Shown piece by piece: positions 8,180 to 17,384 of a DNA stretch of 64,000 bases. The stretch is taken from NCBI RefSeq assembly GCF_009755225.1, contig NZ_WQKZ01000003.1, positions 558,001 through 622,000 of the forward strand, read 5' to 3'. The DNA comes from Hymenobacter ginkgonis. GTDB taxonomy: Bacteria; Bacteroidota; Bacteroidia; Cytophagales; Hymenobacteraceae. The notes beneath the pieces were generated by a model that was not told where the DNA came from, searched no databases, and saw only the letters and a program-made list of their open reading frames with translations. Position 1 is the first letter of the stretch, and every line of letters starts with the position of its first letter. The position numbers and the translations under genes are program-made.

Positions 8180-9089
8180 GCTATTTGCCCCTATTCTGTT
8201 TTTGTTGCTGCTGGTTGGCACGTTGCCTAGCCAGGCGCAGGCGCTGAGAGGTACCGTAGTTATCACTACAGAAAATGCCGTGGTAGTAGACCAGAGTCTC
8301 ATCCGGGACATGGGCAATGCCATGCAGAACTACTTAAACACCAATCCCTGGACTCGCCAAACGTACCAGCCTATCGAGAGCGTGCAGTACCGGATGTTTG
8401 TGGGCATCACGGCCATTCCGCAGAATGGCAGCTACCAGGCCACGATGCGCCTCATCGCTACCCGCCCCGTTTATGGCACCGGTTACGAAACTAACCTGCT
8501 GAATATCAACGACCGTAGTTTTAATTTTAACTACACCCCTCAAACAGTTTTCGCCCCGACAACCAATAGCTTCGAGAATAACTTGTCGTCGCTGCTGAGC
8601 TTTTACGCCTACATGATGCTGGGCACTGACCAAGACACGTTTGCCCGGCTTGGTGGCTCGACGTATTACGACCAAGCGCGCGTTATTCTGCAATATTCGG
8701 CTGGCCAATCGACTACGAATGAGACGGATGAGGGCTGGACTGACAGCGGCTCGCGCAACCGCTACTGGTTGCTCAACAACCTCACCGACCCGCAGCTCGA
8801 AGCCTTTCGCACGGCGCTTTATGCCTACTACCGGCAGGGCATGGATATCTTTATCGAAAAGCCCGATGAGGCGCGCACGTCCATTCTAGCTGCGCTTACG
8901 GGCATCCAAAAAGCCAACGTAATACGCCCCAACACCTTATTCCTAAGGGCTTTCTTCGATGCTAAGGCTGATGAAATTACCAACATCTTCCGCACCAGCA
9001 CCGATGCCCAGCAGAAGCAGCAGCTATTAGCCCTCCTTACCGATGTGGACCCCGGTAACCTAGCTAAGTATCAAACTATAAATCGCTGA
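8172..9089 (+). CDS. porD: DUF4835 family protein (PorD-like, type IX secretion associated)
   Basis: The 305-residue protein has a signal peptide (residues 1-22, ending SQAQA) and matches the DUF4835 family. Markers are the N-terminal strand GTVVITTENA, the motif NSFENNLSSLLSFYAYMMLGTDQDTFA (about residues 135-162) and an alpha-helical C-terminus. Members sit between coaBC and recN across Bacteroidota, as here. Some databases name the family PorD and link it to type IX secretion; I give that as remembered family knowledge and cannot confirm a mechanism from sequence. The ATG at 8172 overlaps the end of coaB by eight bases. Confidence 0.8.
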   Translation: MRKLFAPILFLLLLVGTLPSQAQALRGTVVITTENAVVVDQSLIRDMGNAMQNYLNTNPWTRQTYQPIESVQYRMFVGITAIPQNGSYQATMRLIATRPVYGTGYETNLLNINDRSFNFNYTPQTVFAPTTNSFENNLSSLLSFYAYMMLGTDQDTFARLGGSTYYDQARVILQYSAGQSTTNETDEGWTDSGSRNRYWLLNNLTDPQLEAFRTALYAYYRQGMDIFIEKPDEARTSILAALTGIQKANVIRPNTLFLRAFFDAKADEITNIFRTSTDAQQKQQLLALLTDVDPGNLAKYQTINR

Positions 9090-9254
9090 TTGAGTAGGTA
9101 GCGTAGATTTGAGTGTCGGTAATTTGTTGTTTAATAGAGTATTAGCAGAGCAACCTGAAGGGTAAAAAGTATAAGCAAATAAAGTAAAAAGTATTAACCA
9201 GAATGAGCCGCTCGAAGCTACGGTAGCAGCTCAATCTGCGAAAATCAGCGATTT

Positions 9255-10928
9255 ATGTTAATTGACTTACGGATTCAGAATTACGCCCTTATCGAGCAAC
9301 TGGAGATGCGGCCTTCGCCGCTGCTCAACATTATTACGGGGGAAACCGGGGCGGGCAAGTCCATTATGCTCGGGGCCATTGGCCTGCTATTGGGTAACCG
9401 CGCCGACTCGCGGATGCTCTTCAATACGGAGCGTAAGTGCGTGATTGAGGGGCAGTTCGATATTAAGAATTACCAACTGCAAGATATTTTTGATTCGGAG
9501 GACTTGGATTATGATACGCAGTGCATTCTGCGGCGCGAAATCAGTCCATCGGGTAAGTCGCGGGCGTTTGTGAATGACACGCCAGTGACGCTGGAAGCGT
9601 TGCGCAAGATTGGGGCAAACCTCATGGATATTCATTCGCAGCACGATACACTGCTGCTAGGGGATGCCGTATTCCAACTCAACCTGCTCGACCTCTACGC
9701 GAACCTGGTGCCTACCCGTACCCAATACGGCAATGCCTACCGGCAATACCGCAAACTCGAAACCGACCTCAAAGCACTCGAAGACCAGTCGGCTCAGGCT
9801 AGTAAGGAGTTGGATTACAATAGCTTTCTATTGAGCGAACTGGAGGATGCCAACCTTGATAAGGAAGACCAAGAAGCCCTGGAGCAAGAAGTAAAGCAGC
9901 TCGAACACGCCGAGGAAATTAAGTACAAGCTTAGCCAGGCGCTGCACGGCCTGCGCGACAGCGAAAGCTGCGCCACGGGCACCATGAAGGACGCTTCGAC
10001 GCTGCTAGGGCAGGTAAGCGCCTACTCGGAGAACTTTCGGGAGCTGCGCCAGCGCCTCGAAAGCTGCCTAATTGAGCTGCACGACATTGCCGACGAGGTA
10101 GAAACGGCTGAGCGCCGCACCGAGGGCGACCCCGCCCGCGCCGAGGAGCTGCAGGCTCGCCTTACGGTGCTCTACAACTTGCAGCGCAAACACCAGCGCC
10201 GCGACCTGCCCGGCCTGCTTGAAACCCGCGAGATGCTGCGCCAGAAAGTAGGCTCGGTGCTTAATCTAGATAAAGAAATTACGCGTTTGCGTAAAGATTC
10301 GGACGCCGCGCTGGCTCAGGCTACTAAGCAAGCTGCTAAGCTGTCGGAGAGCCGCCGCAAGGCCTTTCCCAAGTTTGAAAAGGAACTGAGTGCGTTGCTC
10401 GCCGACCTAGGGATGCCCCACGCCCGCATCGTGGTGGAGCACAAAACGGGGCCGTTAGCTGCCAGCGGCTCCGACTTGGTCAGTATCCTGTTCACGGCCA
10501 ATAAGGGGGCTCAACCGCAGACGCTGAGTAAGGCTGCCTCGGGTGGCGAGTTTTCGCGGTTGATGTTGTGCATCAAGTATATGCTGGCCGATAAGACGGC
10601 GTTGCCGACAATAGTATTCGACGAAATCGATACGGGTATCAGCGGCGAAATTGCGGTGAAAGTAGGCCGCATGATGCAGCAGATGGCCCACAAGCACCAG
10701 CTAGTAGCCATTTCGCACTTGCCGCAAATGGCCGCCGCCGGCGATACGCATTATTTCGTGTATAAGGAAGACCGGGCCGACCGCACGGTGAGCCGCATCC
10801 GGCAGCTTTCGGCCGACGAGCGCATCCGGGAAATCGCCCACATGATTGCCGGTGCCAAACCCAGCGAAAATGCTTTGCAAAGCGCCCGCGAGCTGCTGGC
10901 CCTGCGGGGCGAGGAGTTGGTAGGGTAG
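9255..10928 (+). CDS. recN: DNA repair protein RecN
   Basis: RecN is an SMC-like ATPase that acts at double-strand breaks. The 557-residue product has Walker A GETGAGKS at residues 29-36 and a central coiled coil (about residues 150-375, rich in Glu, Leu and Lys, with QALEQEVKQLEHAEEIK-type heptads). The ABC signature region KAASGGEFSRLMLCIK and Walker B IVFDEIDTGISG (about residues 453-465) follow near the C-terminus. Length and order fit RecN. The 165-base upstream gap is AT-rich and contains two copies of GTAAAAAGTAT, but I found no clear promoter. Confidence 0.95.
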   Translation: MLIDLRIQNYALIEQLEMRPSPLLNIITGETGAGKSIMLGAIGLLLGNRADSRMLFNTERKCVIEGQFDIKNYQLQDIFDSEDLDYDTQCILRREISPSGKSRAFVNDTPVTLEALRKIGANLMDIHSQHDTLLLGDAVFQLNLLDLYANLVPTRTQYGNAYRQYRKLETDLKALEDQSAQASKELDYNSFLLSELEDANLDKEDQEALEQEVKQLEHAEEIKYKLSQALHGLRDSESCATGTMKDASTLLGQVSAYSENFRELRQRLESCLIELHDIADEVETAERRTEGDPARAEELQARLTVLYNLQRKHQRRDLPGLLETREMLRQKVGSVLNLDKEITRLRKDSDAALAQATKQAAKLSESRRKAFPKFEKELSALLADLGMPHARIVVEHKTGPLAASGSDLVSILFTANKGAQPQTLSKAASGGEFSRLMLCIKYMLADKTALPTIVFDEIDTGISGEIAVKVGRMMQQMAHKHQLVAISHLPQMAAAGDTHYFVYKEDRADRTVSRIRQLSADERIREIAHMIAGAKPSENALQSARELLALRGEELVG

Positions 10929-10952
10929 GGCATGAGCTTGCCCGTAAATGCC

Positions 10953-10960
10953 TACTTTTG
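10953..10960 (+). promoter_or_regulatory. Candidate -7 box (TACTTTTG) for fabI
   Basis: TACTTTTG fits TAnnTTTG and lies 42 bases before the fabI ATG at 11003. The nearest upstream TTG (10938-10940) is only 12 bases away, closer than usual for a -33 element. Confidence 0.4.
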
Positions 10961-11002
10961 CCCCGTATTTTGCTTTACGGCAAGCTAACGCCTACCCCCC
11001 CT

Positions 11003-11836
11003 ATGTCCAGTAACCTCCTCGCCGGCAAAGTCGGCATTATTTCCGGCGCGCTCAACGAACAGTCTATCGCCTGGAAAGTGGCTCAAAAAGCACACGCCGA
11101 AGGCGCCCGCATCGTGCTTACCAATGCACCGCTGGCCATGCGCATGGGCGAAATCAAGAAACTGAGCGCCGAGATTGATGCCCCTATTATTCCGGCCGAC
11201 GCTACGTCGATGGAGGAGCTAAACACGCTTTTTAGCGAAGCGCAGAGCCACTTCGGTGGTAAAATTGACTTTTTGCTGCACTCGATTGGTATGAGCGCCA
11301 ATATTCGCAAAGGCAAGAGCTACGGCGACCTCGACTACAAATTTTTCCAGCAAACACTCGACGTATCGGCCTTGTCGCTGCACAAGATGCTAGCCGTAGC
11401 CGAGAAGCAAGACGCTTTCAACGAGTGGGGTAGCGTAGTGGCCCTTAGCTACATCGCGGCGCAGCGCGCCTTCCTCGACTACACCGATATGTCGCAGGCC
11501 AAGGCCGTGCTCGAAAGCATTGCCCGCAGCTACGGCCAGCGCCTGGGCCACCTCAAAAAAGTGCGTGTGAACACTATTTCGCAGTCGCCAACCAAGACTA
11601 CCGCTGGCACTGGCATTACCGGTTTCAACGCGTTTTATGAGTATGCCGACAAAATGGCCCCACTCGGCAACGCGCCCGCCGAAGCCTGCGCCGACTACTG
11701 CGTATCGTTGTTCTCGGACCTCACACGCTTCGTGACGATGCAAAACCTGATGCACGACGGCGGTTTCAGCAGCACCGGTATTTCGGAGGCTATTGTAGAA
11801 GCCATTACCAATGCCGGCGAAACGGCGGCCCAATAA
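11003..11836 (+). CDS. fabI: Enoyl-[acyl-carrier-protein] reductase (NADH) FabI
   Basis: FabI carries out the last reduction of each fatty acid elongation cycle. The 277-residue protein is an atypical SDR: it has IISGALNEQSIAWKVAQ (the SIA nucleotide-binding signature) at the N-terminus. It also has the catalytic Tyr-x6-Lys pair in YTDMSQAK (about residues 160-167) and VRVNTISQSPTKT. I chose the ATG at 11003; a TTG at 10958 is in frame but overlaps a promoter box. It ends at a strong bidirectional terminator shared with the convergent SDR gene. Confidence 0.93.
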   Translation: MSSNLLAGKVGIISGALNEQSIAWKVAQKAHAEGARIVLTNAPLAMRMGEIKKLSAEIDAPIIPADATSMEELNTLFSEAQSHFGGKIDFLLHSIGMSANIRKGKSYGDLDYKFFQQTLDVSALSLHKMLAVAEKQDAFNEWGSVVALSYIAAQRAFLDYTDMSQAKAVLESIARSYGQRLGHLKKVRVNTISQSPTKTTAGTGITGFNAFYEYADKMAPLGNAPAEACADYCVSLFSDLTRFVTMQNLMHDGGFSSTGISEAIVEAITNAGETAAQ

Positions 11837-11853
11837 GCTTCCCTACCCCCTCT

Positions 11854-11895
11854 AAAACAGAAAAGCCCGGCTGTACAGCCGGGCTTTTCTGTTTT
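11854..11895. terminator. Bidirectional terminator between fabI and the SDR gene
   Basis: A 42-base perfect palindrome with G+C-rich core (AGCCCGGCTGT/ACAGCCGGGCT) flanked by AAAACAGAA and TTCTGTTTT, between two convergent genes. The outer 16 bases AAAACAGAAAAGCCCG are identical to those of the terminator at 39074-39117. Confidence 0.9.
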
Positions 11896-11905
11896 AGCCA
11901 TTACC

Positions 11906-12706
11906 TTATTTGCTTTCGTTGACGGGTACGCTTTCGCTATGTACTTTGGATGCCACGAGCGAATCAGGAATGATGTTGCTGACCGCAACCTGCACTTTGT
12001 TCATAAAGCCGGATACCACTTTCTTATCGCCCGCCAGCAGTGCTTTGTAGCCATCCTTAGCTACGTCGGCGGGGGAGGCCGGATTGCCTTCGGCCACGTT
12101 TTTGGCCTGCGTCATATCGGCTTTGCGGAAGAAGTCGGTATCCGTCAGGCCGGGCTGCAACGCCGTAATGGTCACTTTGCTGTCCTTGGTTTCTTCCTGA
12201 ATAGCCTCGGTGAAGGAAAGCACAGCCGCCTTGGTGGCGTGGTAAATAGCTTGTAGCGGGCCCGGTAGCTCGCTGGCAATGCTGGCCACTTGCAAAATTT
12301 TGCCGTCGTTGCGAGCCAGCATCTCTTTGAGGTAGAGCTTGGTAAAGGTTACGTAGGCGCCAATGTTGAGCTGGATAATATCTAGCTCGCGGTTAATATC
12401 GGTGTCTTTAAACTCGCCGTATTGGCCCTGTCCGGCGTCATTTACTAGCGCATCTATTTGAATACCTTTCGCTTTGATTTCGTCATACACGTCGAACGGA
12501 GCCTGGCGCTGAAACAAGTCCTTGGCAATAGTCGTGACTTCAACGCCGTACTGCTGCTGAAGCTCGGCGGCGGTCTGGCTCAGTTCATCTTGGCTGCGGG
12601 CCACGATAACGAGGTTGTACTTGTCCTGCGCAAAAAGTTTGGCCAATTCGCGGCCGATGCCGCTGGTAGCGCCCGTAATAAGGGCGTGCTTTGGGGAGTC
12701 TGCCAT
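11906..12706 (-). CDS. SDR family oxidoreductase
   Basis: Classical short-chain dehydrogenase of 266 residues. It has the cofactor loop TGATSGIG (residues 11-18), NDAG in place of the usual NNAG, a serine in VASIASE, and the catalytic YHATK. LQPGLTDTDFF after it is typical of the DltE/YqjQ-like group. The substrate cannot be inferred. The tail beyond residue 215 (VVSGFMNKVQVAVSNIIPDS) is common in SDRs annotated as acting on hydrophobic substrates. It is convergent with fabI and divergent from the M28 peptidase gene; no operon partner is visible. Confidence 0.88.
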   Translation of the reverse strand: MADSPKHALITGATSGIGRELAKLFAQDKYNLVIVARSQDELSQTAAELQQQYGVEVTTIAKDLFQRQAPFDVYDEIKAKGIQIDALVNDAGQGQYGEFKDTDINRELDIIQLNIGAYVTFTKLYLKEMLARNDGKILQVASIASELPGPLQAIYHATKAAVLSFTEAIQEETKDSKVTITALQPGLTDTDFFRKADMTQAKNVAEGNPASPADVAKDGYKALLAGDKKVVSGFMNKVQVAVSNIIPDSLVASKVHSESVPVNESK

Positions 12707-12887
12707 GAGAAGAGAAAATTGGTGGGTAGGGATTTTTTAACGACCTTGGCGCGGTAGCGGTTATGGTCCAGCTTAAAGCTTGGCCGCCAGTAGGGGGGTA
12801 GGGAACCCCGACGCAACGCCAGCCTATCTGCGTTGTCCTTAAGCAGGATCACCGCCAGTTACCCATTTCAACCAAGCCTGTTTTTTG

Positions 12888-14462
12888 ATGCAGAAATTTC
12901 TCCTCGCGCTGGCTGCCGCTGGCTACCTGGCCACGCCGGCCCTGGCCCAAACCACCGAAAAGCTGGACGCCGCAGCCCTGGCCAAAATCAAGGATGAGGG
13001 CCTGAACCGCTCCAAAGTGATGGAAACGGCCTTTTACCTCACCGACGTGTGCGGCCCGCGCCTTGCCAATTCGGAAGGCTTGGCCCGCGCCAACGCCTGG
13101 ACCAAGAAGCGCCTCACCGACTACGGCCTTGCCAACGCCAACGTGGAGGCCTGGGGTGATTTTGGCCGCGGCTGGGATATCGACAAGAGCTACGTGGCCA
13201 TGACGGCACCCTACTACCACGCCCTCATTGGGGTGCCCAAGGCCTGGACGCCCAGCACGCCCGGCAATTTGCGCAAGTCGGTAGCCTATGTGAACGTGAA
13301 AACGGAGGCCGATTTTGACAAATACAAAGGCCAACTGCGCGATAAAATAGTGGTGTTGCCAGTGGCTACTCCACCCCAGCCCAACTTCGAGCCCGATGCT
13401 AAGCGCCTCACGGCGGATGATTTACAGAAAATGGCCGATGCCCCCGCAGGCGGCGCGCCCACCGCGGCCAACCGCCCTGCCGAGCCCAATACGGCCGACC
13501 GCATGGCCGCTATGCGCGTCGCCCGCGAGCTGCGCCTGAAGCTAACGGACATGCTGCTGGCCGAAGGCGCGGCCGCTATCCTCAGCCCCGGCCGCGGCAC
13601 CGACGGCACCGTGTTCACTACCAACGGCGCCCCCTATGCCGCCGATGCCAAGCCAGTGCTACCCGAGCTAGAAATGTCGAGCGAGGACCAACTGCGCCTC
13701 ATCCGCCTCGTGGAGGCTGGCATTCCGGTGGAAGTCGAAATGGAGACCAAAACCCATTTCCAAACCCAAGATTTGAAAGGCTACAACGTGGTAGCCGAAA
13801 TTCCCGGCACGGATAAGAAGCTGAAAAGCGAAGTGGTCATGCTCGGTGGCCACCTCGACTCGTGGCACGCCGCCACCGGCGCCACCGACAATGCTGCCGG
13901 CGTAGCCGTGATGATGGAAGCCGTGCGCATCCTGAAAGCCAGCGGCTTGAAGCCGCGCCGCACCATTCGCATTGCCCTGTGGGGCGAAGAGGAAGAAGGC
14001 TTGCACGGCTCGCGCAACTACGTGAAAAACCACTTTGCCGACCCCGCTACCATGCAGATCAAGCCCGACCATGAGAAGCTGGCGGCTTACTTCAACCTCG
14101 ACAACGGCGCCGGCAAAATCCGCGGCATCTACGCCCAAAGCAACGAGGCCGTGAAGCCGATTTTCACCGCCTGGCTCCAGCCTTTCGCCGACATGGGCGC
14201 TAGCACCGTGACGCTGCGTAATACCGGCAGCACCGACCACATCGCCTTCGATGCCGTGGGCCTGCCCGGCTTTCAGTTCATCCAGGATGGGCTGGACTAT
14301 TTCTCGCGCACCCACCACTCCAACCAGGATACTTACGACCGCCTCGTGCCCGACGACCTCAAGCAGGCCTCGGTAGTAGTAGCCTCGTTTGTGTATAACG
14401 CCGCCATGCGCGACCAGAAGCTGCCCCGCAAGCCGTTGCCTGCCGCAGTGAAGCCGCAGTAG
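12888..14462 (+). CDS. Secreted M28 family zinc peptidase
   Basis: The 524-residue protein has a signal peptide (MQKFLLALAAAGYLATPALAQ). A protease-associated-like insert covers about residues 120-270. The M28 catalytic domain has GGHLDSWH (zinc His and nearby Asp), ATDNAAGVAVMMEAVRIL (bridging Asp), LWGEEEEGLHGSR (catalytic and ligand Glu), and STDHIAFD with the last zinc His. It is probably an aminopeptidase or carboxypeptidase acting in the periplasm or outside. The start is the ATG at 12888; a TTG lies directly before it. It is followed by a clear terminator. Confidence 0.9.
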   Translation: MQKFLLALAAAGYLATPALAQTTEKLDAAALAKIKDEGLNRSKVMETAFYLTDVCGPRLANSEGLARANAWTKKRLTDYGLANANVEAWGDFGRGWDIDKSYVAMTAPYYHALIGVPKAWTPSTPGNLRKSVAYVNVKTEADFDKYKGQLRDKIVVLPVATPPQPNFEPDAKRLTADDLQKMADAPAGGAPTAANRPAEPNTADRMAAMRVARELRLKLTDMLLAEGAAAILSPGRGTDGTVFTTNGAPYAADAKPVLPELEMSSEDQLRLIRLVEAGIPVEVEMETKTHFQTQDLKGYNVVAEIPGTDKKLKSEVVMLGGHLDSWHAATGATDNAAGVAVMMEAVRILKASGLKPRRTIRIALWGEEEEGLHGSRNYVKNHFADPATMQIKPDHEKLAAYFNLDNGAGKIRGIYAQSNEAVKPIFTAWLQPFADMGASTVTLRNTGSTDHIAFDAVGLPGFQFIQDGLDYFSRTHHSNQDTYDRLVPDDLKQASVVVASFVYNAAMRDQKLPRKPLPAAVKPQ

Positions 14463-14485
14463 GGGGGTAGGGCTTGAGGCAGCAG

Positions 14486-14514
14486 CGCCCCGTTGAGCTT
14501 AGCTCGGCGGGGCG
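14486..14514 (+). terminator. Intrinsic terminator of the M28 peptidase gene
   Basis: Stem CGCCCCGTTGAGCT / AGCTCGGCGGGGCG with two mismatches, followed by TTTTT. It lies 24 bases after the stop codon. Confidence 0.8.
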
Positions 14515-14569
14515 TTTTTGGGCTTTATGGAGTAAACGTCAACTTAAAGCTATGTAGGCAAGTCGTGAA

Positions 14570-14664
14570 AACGTTCTGTTGCGCCCCGCGAAGCAGCTCT
14601 GCCGCATTCATTGAGTGACTCAAACGGAACGAGCGTTCTGCTTCGCGGGGCGCAGCAGAACGTT
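14570..14664. repeat. Intergenic inverted repeat (hairpin family member)
   Basis: 27-base arms (14570-14596 and 14638-14664) with one mismatch, containing AACGTTCTG at the outer end and GCGCCCCGCGAAGCAG within. The outer end AACGTTCTG is shared with the hairpin at 37591-37643. It precedes the molybdopterin gene. Confidence 0.8.
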
Positions 14665-14745
14665 CTATTTTGATTTATTTCCTAAACAGCTTCCTTGTAA
14701 AAGGCGTAGAAACGCAAGCTATCGTTTCTCTATACGCAATTCTTT

Positions 14746-16950
14746 ATGCAAACCCCCGCCATTGGCCAGCCCCGCAGCCGCGTCGACGGCCGCCTGAAAG
14801 TAACCGGCCAAGCCCGCTACGCCGCCGAACACGCCGTAACGGGCTGCGTGCATGGGGTGTTGGTAACAAGCACGATAGCTGCCGGGCGCATCGCCCATCT
14901 CGAACTAGTTGACGCTGCCAAAGCGCCCGGCGTGCTGGCTATTGTCTCGCACTTGAACTCGCCTAAAGTGCCCGGCTATGAGAACCCTCAGCCCGACGAG
15001 CGCGTGGAAGGCCAGCAACTGCGGGTATTTTTTGATGATAAAATTCACTACAACAACCAGCCAGTGGCCCTGGCCATCGCCAATACGCTGGAGCAGGCGC
15101 AGCACGCTGCCTCGCTGGTGCGCGTGACCTATGAGCAAGGCCAGCACCAGACAGATATAGTGCAGAGCTTGGCCAACAGCTACAAGCCCAAAAAAGCGGA
15201 AGATTATACCCGTGGCCAGCCCCAGGCCTACAAAACGGCCCCGGTGCAAGTGGCGCACGAGTACCAAACGCCACTGCAAGTGCACAACCCTCTGGAAATG
15301 CACGCCGCCATTGCCGAATGGCAAGGTAACCAACTGACAGTGTGGAATAAAACCCAAGCACCCACGCTGGCGCAGAAGGACTTAATGAAACTATGGGCCC
15401 TACCCAAGGAAAGCGTGCAGGTGCATTCGCCGTTCGTGGGGGGGGCATTTGGGGGCGCGTCGCGCATTTGGCCGCCCGAGATGGCAGCTATTTTGGGGGC
15501 CAAAGTGGTGGGCCGCCCGGTAAAAGTGGTGAACCAGCGCGAACAAGAGTTTAACATGGTGGGCTACCGGCCGCGCTCGGTGCAGCGCGTAGCGCTGGGC
15601 GCGCAGGCCGATGGCACGCTGGTGGGCGTGTCGCACGAGGCATTTGGCGCCACGTCGCGCTACGAGCAGTTTACCGAGCGCACGCTGCACCCGACTAAGT
15701 CGGGCTACCGCTGCCCCAACGCCGAGCTGACTTACCGCCTCGTGCCGCTTGATATGAGCACGCCCTGCTGGGCGCGCGGCCCCGGCGAAACTACGGGCTC
15801 GTTTGCCATCGAGTCGGCCATGGATGAGCTGGCCTACGCCTTGAAGATGGACCCGCTGGCTTTGCGCCTGAAGAACTTTGCCGACCTCGACCCTGAGGGT
15901 GATAAGCCTTGGAGTAGCAATTACTTGCGCGAATGCTACGCTCAGGGTGCCGCCGCATTTGGCTGGAGCAAACGCAACCCTACCCCCGGTGCTAACCGCG
16001 AGGGCGACTGGCTTATCGGCCAAGGCATGGCGATGGGTATCTACCACGCCTCGCGGGCCAAGGCGAGCGCCCGTGCCCGCCTACTGCCCGATGGCACGCT
16101 GCTGGTACAAAGCGCCACTGCCGACGTAGGCCCGGGCACCGCCACCGTCATGACGCAGATAGCGGCCGATGCCAGCGGTGTGCCGCCCGAAAATATTCGC
16201 TTCGAGCTGGGCGATGCCGCCTACCCCCCTGCACCCGGCCAGTTCGGCTCGCATACGGTGGCTTCGGTGGGCGCGGCGGTGCACGATACCTGCACCGCCT
16301 TGCGCCATCAATTGCTTACGCTGGCCATTAATGCCCCCGATTCGCCCTTCGCCAAAGCCCAACCGGGCGACTTACTCGCCGACAGGGGCACCGTGCGCCT
16401 AGTTAGCCACCCCGCCACCAGCCGCAGCTACGGCGATGTGCTGCGCCAACTCGGCCAGCCTTCGCTGGATGTCACGCGCGAGTCGCCCGAAGTGCCGGAG
16501 AAAGGACCTAAGTCGGGCAAGTCCTTCTGCGCCAGCTTTGTGGAGGTGCGAGTGAATGCCCACACCCACGAAGTGAGGGTAAGCCGCGTGGTGTCGGCCA
16601 TCGACGCGGGCCGCATCATGAACCACAAAACCGCCCGCAGCCAGGTGTACGGCGCCATCACCTGGGGCCTGGGTTTGGCGCTGATGGAAGATGCCGTGCT
16701 CGACCACCGCTTCGGCCGCATCACCAACCACGATTTGGCCAATTACCACGTGCCCGTCAACGCCGATATCCCGACTACTATCGACGTCATTTTTATTGAT
16801 AAACCGGATACTTATTTAGACCCAATGGGCGCAAAGGGCTTGGGTGAAATCGGCATTGTCGGTTTTAGCGCCGCTATTGCCAATGCGGTGTACCACGCGA
16901 CTGGCAAGCGTGTGCGGGAATTGCCAATTACGCCGGATAAGTTGCTGTAA
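14746..16950 (+). CDS. Molybdopterin-binding xanthine dehydrogenase family large subunit
   Basis: The 734-residue protein matches the molybdenum-cofactor subunit of the xanthine oxidase family, PaoC/YagR type. It opens with the characteristic RVDGRLKVTGQARYAAEH. It has PFVGGAFGG (cofactor loop), ARGPGETTGSFAIESAMDELA, GPGTATVMTQIAADASG, SHTVASVGAAV and, near residue 695, GAKGLGEIG with the catalytic glutamate. Such subunits oxidise aldehydes or purines and need a 2Fe-2S subunit and an FAD subunit. Neither lies next to this gene: upstream are a terminator and an inverted repeat, downstream a non-coding stretch. The partners must be elsewhere or this subunit is orphaned. There is no signal peptide. 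Confidence 0.9.
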   Translation: MQTPAIGQPRSRVDGRLKVTGQARYAAEHAVTGCVHGVLVTSTIAAGRIAHLELVDAAKAPGVLAIVSHLNSPKVPGYENPQPDERVEGQQLRVFFDDKIHYNNQPVALAIANTLEQAQHAASLVRVTYEQGQHQTDIVQSLANSYKPKKAEDYTRGQPQAYKTAPVQVAHEYQTPLQVHNPLEMHAAIAEWQGNQLTVWNKTQAPTLAQKDLMKLWALPKESVQVHSPFVGGAFGGASRIWPPEMAAILGAKVVGRPVKVVNQREQEFNMVGYRPRSVQRVALGAQADGTLVGVSHEAFGATSRYEQFTERTLHPTKSGYRCPNAELTYRLVPLDMSTPCWARGPGETTGSFAIESAMDELAYALKMDPLALRLKNFADLDPEGDKPWSSNYLRECYAQGAAAFGWSKRNPTPGANREGDWLIGQGMAMGIYHASRAKASARARLLPDGTLLVQSATADVGPGTATVMTQIAADASGVPPENIRFELGDAAYPPAPGQFGSHTVASVGAAVHDTCTALRHQLLTLAINAPDSPFAKAQPGDLLADRGTVRLVSHPATSRSYGDVLRQLGQPSLDVTRESPEVPEKGPKSGKSFCASFVEVRVNAHTHEVRVSRVVSAIDAGRIMNHKTARSQVYGAITWGLGLALMEDAVLDHRFGRITNHDLANYHVPVNADIPTTIDVIFIDKPDTYLDPMGAKGLGEIGIVGFSAAIANAVYHATGKRVRELPITPDKLL

Positions 16951-17384
16951 ACCACTGGCCGCTATGCCAAGCTAGGTAGACAAGTGCAAATGCGCAGGTG
17001 TTCTAGCCTGCCAAGAGCCAACATGGGTAAATGCTTTGAGGCCAGTATGCTACTGGCCTCTTGCGTAGCTGTGCGCCTTAAATATCTGGTTAGCAGCCTC
17101 CAAATACACCGCGGCACTTATGGCACAGCAAACTGCACAAGCTTGGCTTGCCGCGCCAAAAGGTCTTTGATAATTTTCAGCGGAATGCCATAAAAAATAA
17201 TAGAGTTTTTTATTGGCTGCTAGTAAACTATTGTCTAACTAATTAATCAATGTTTTGAATAAAGAATAAAAGTGCCTGCACGTAATTGCTTTAAGCAAAT
17301 GAAAATCAGATTAATTATTACTTTTTGCACAGGATAAATGAAGAAGCAATGTGTAGTGCTTATCATTCCTTCATTCTTTGTGTG
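16951..17384. other. Intergenic region with a hairpin, AT-rich upstream of the CotH gene
   Basis: No convincing gene. A 69-codon frame (16984-17193) has no recognisable features. A perfect 10-base hairpin (GAGGCCAGTA, loop TGC) at 17038-17060 may end the upstream transcript although it lacks a T tract. From about 17190 the DNA becomes strongly AT-rich, as expected for a promoter region, but I see no exact TAnnTTTG box. Confidence 0.5.

Noticed and set aside
16984-17193. A 69-codon frame on the plus strand
   Set aside because: No recognisable protein features, unusual composition (many Ser, Cys, Arg) and it spans a hairpin.
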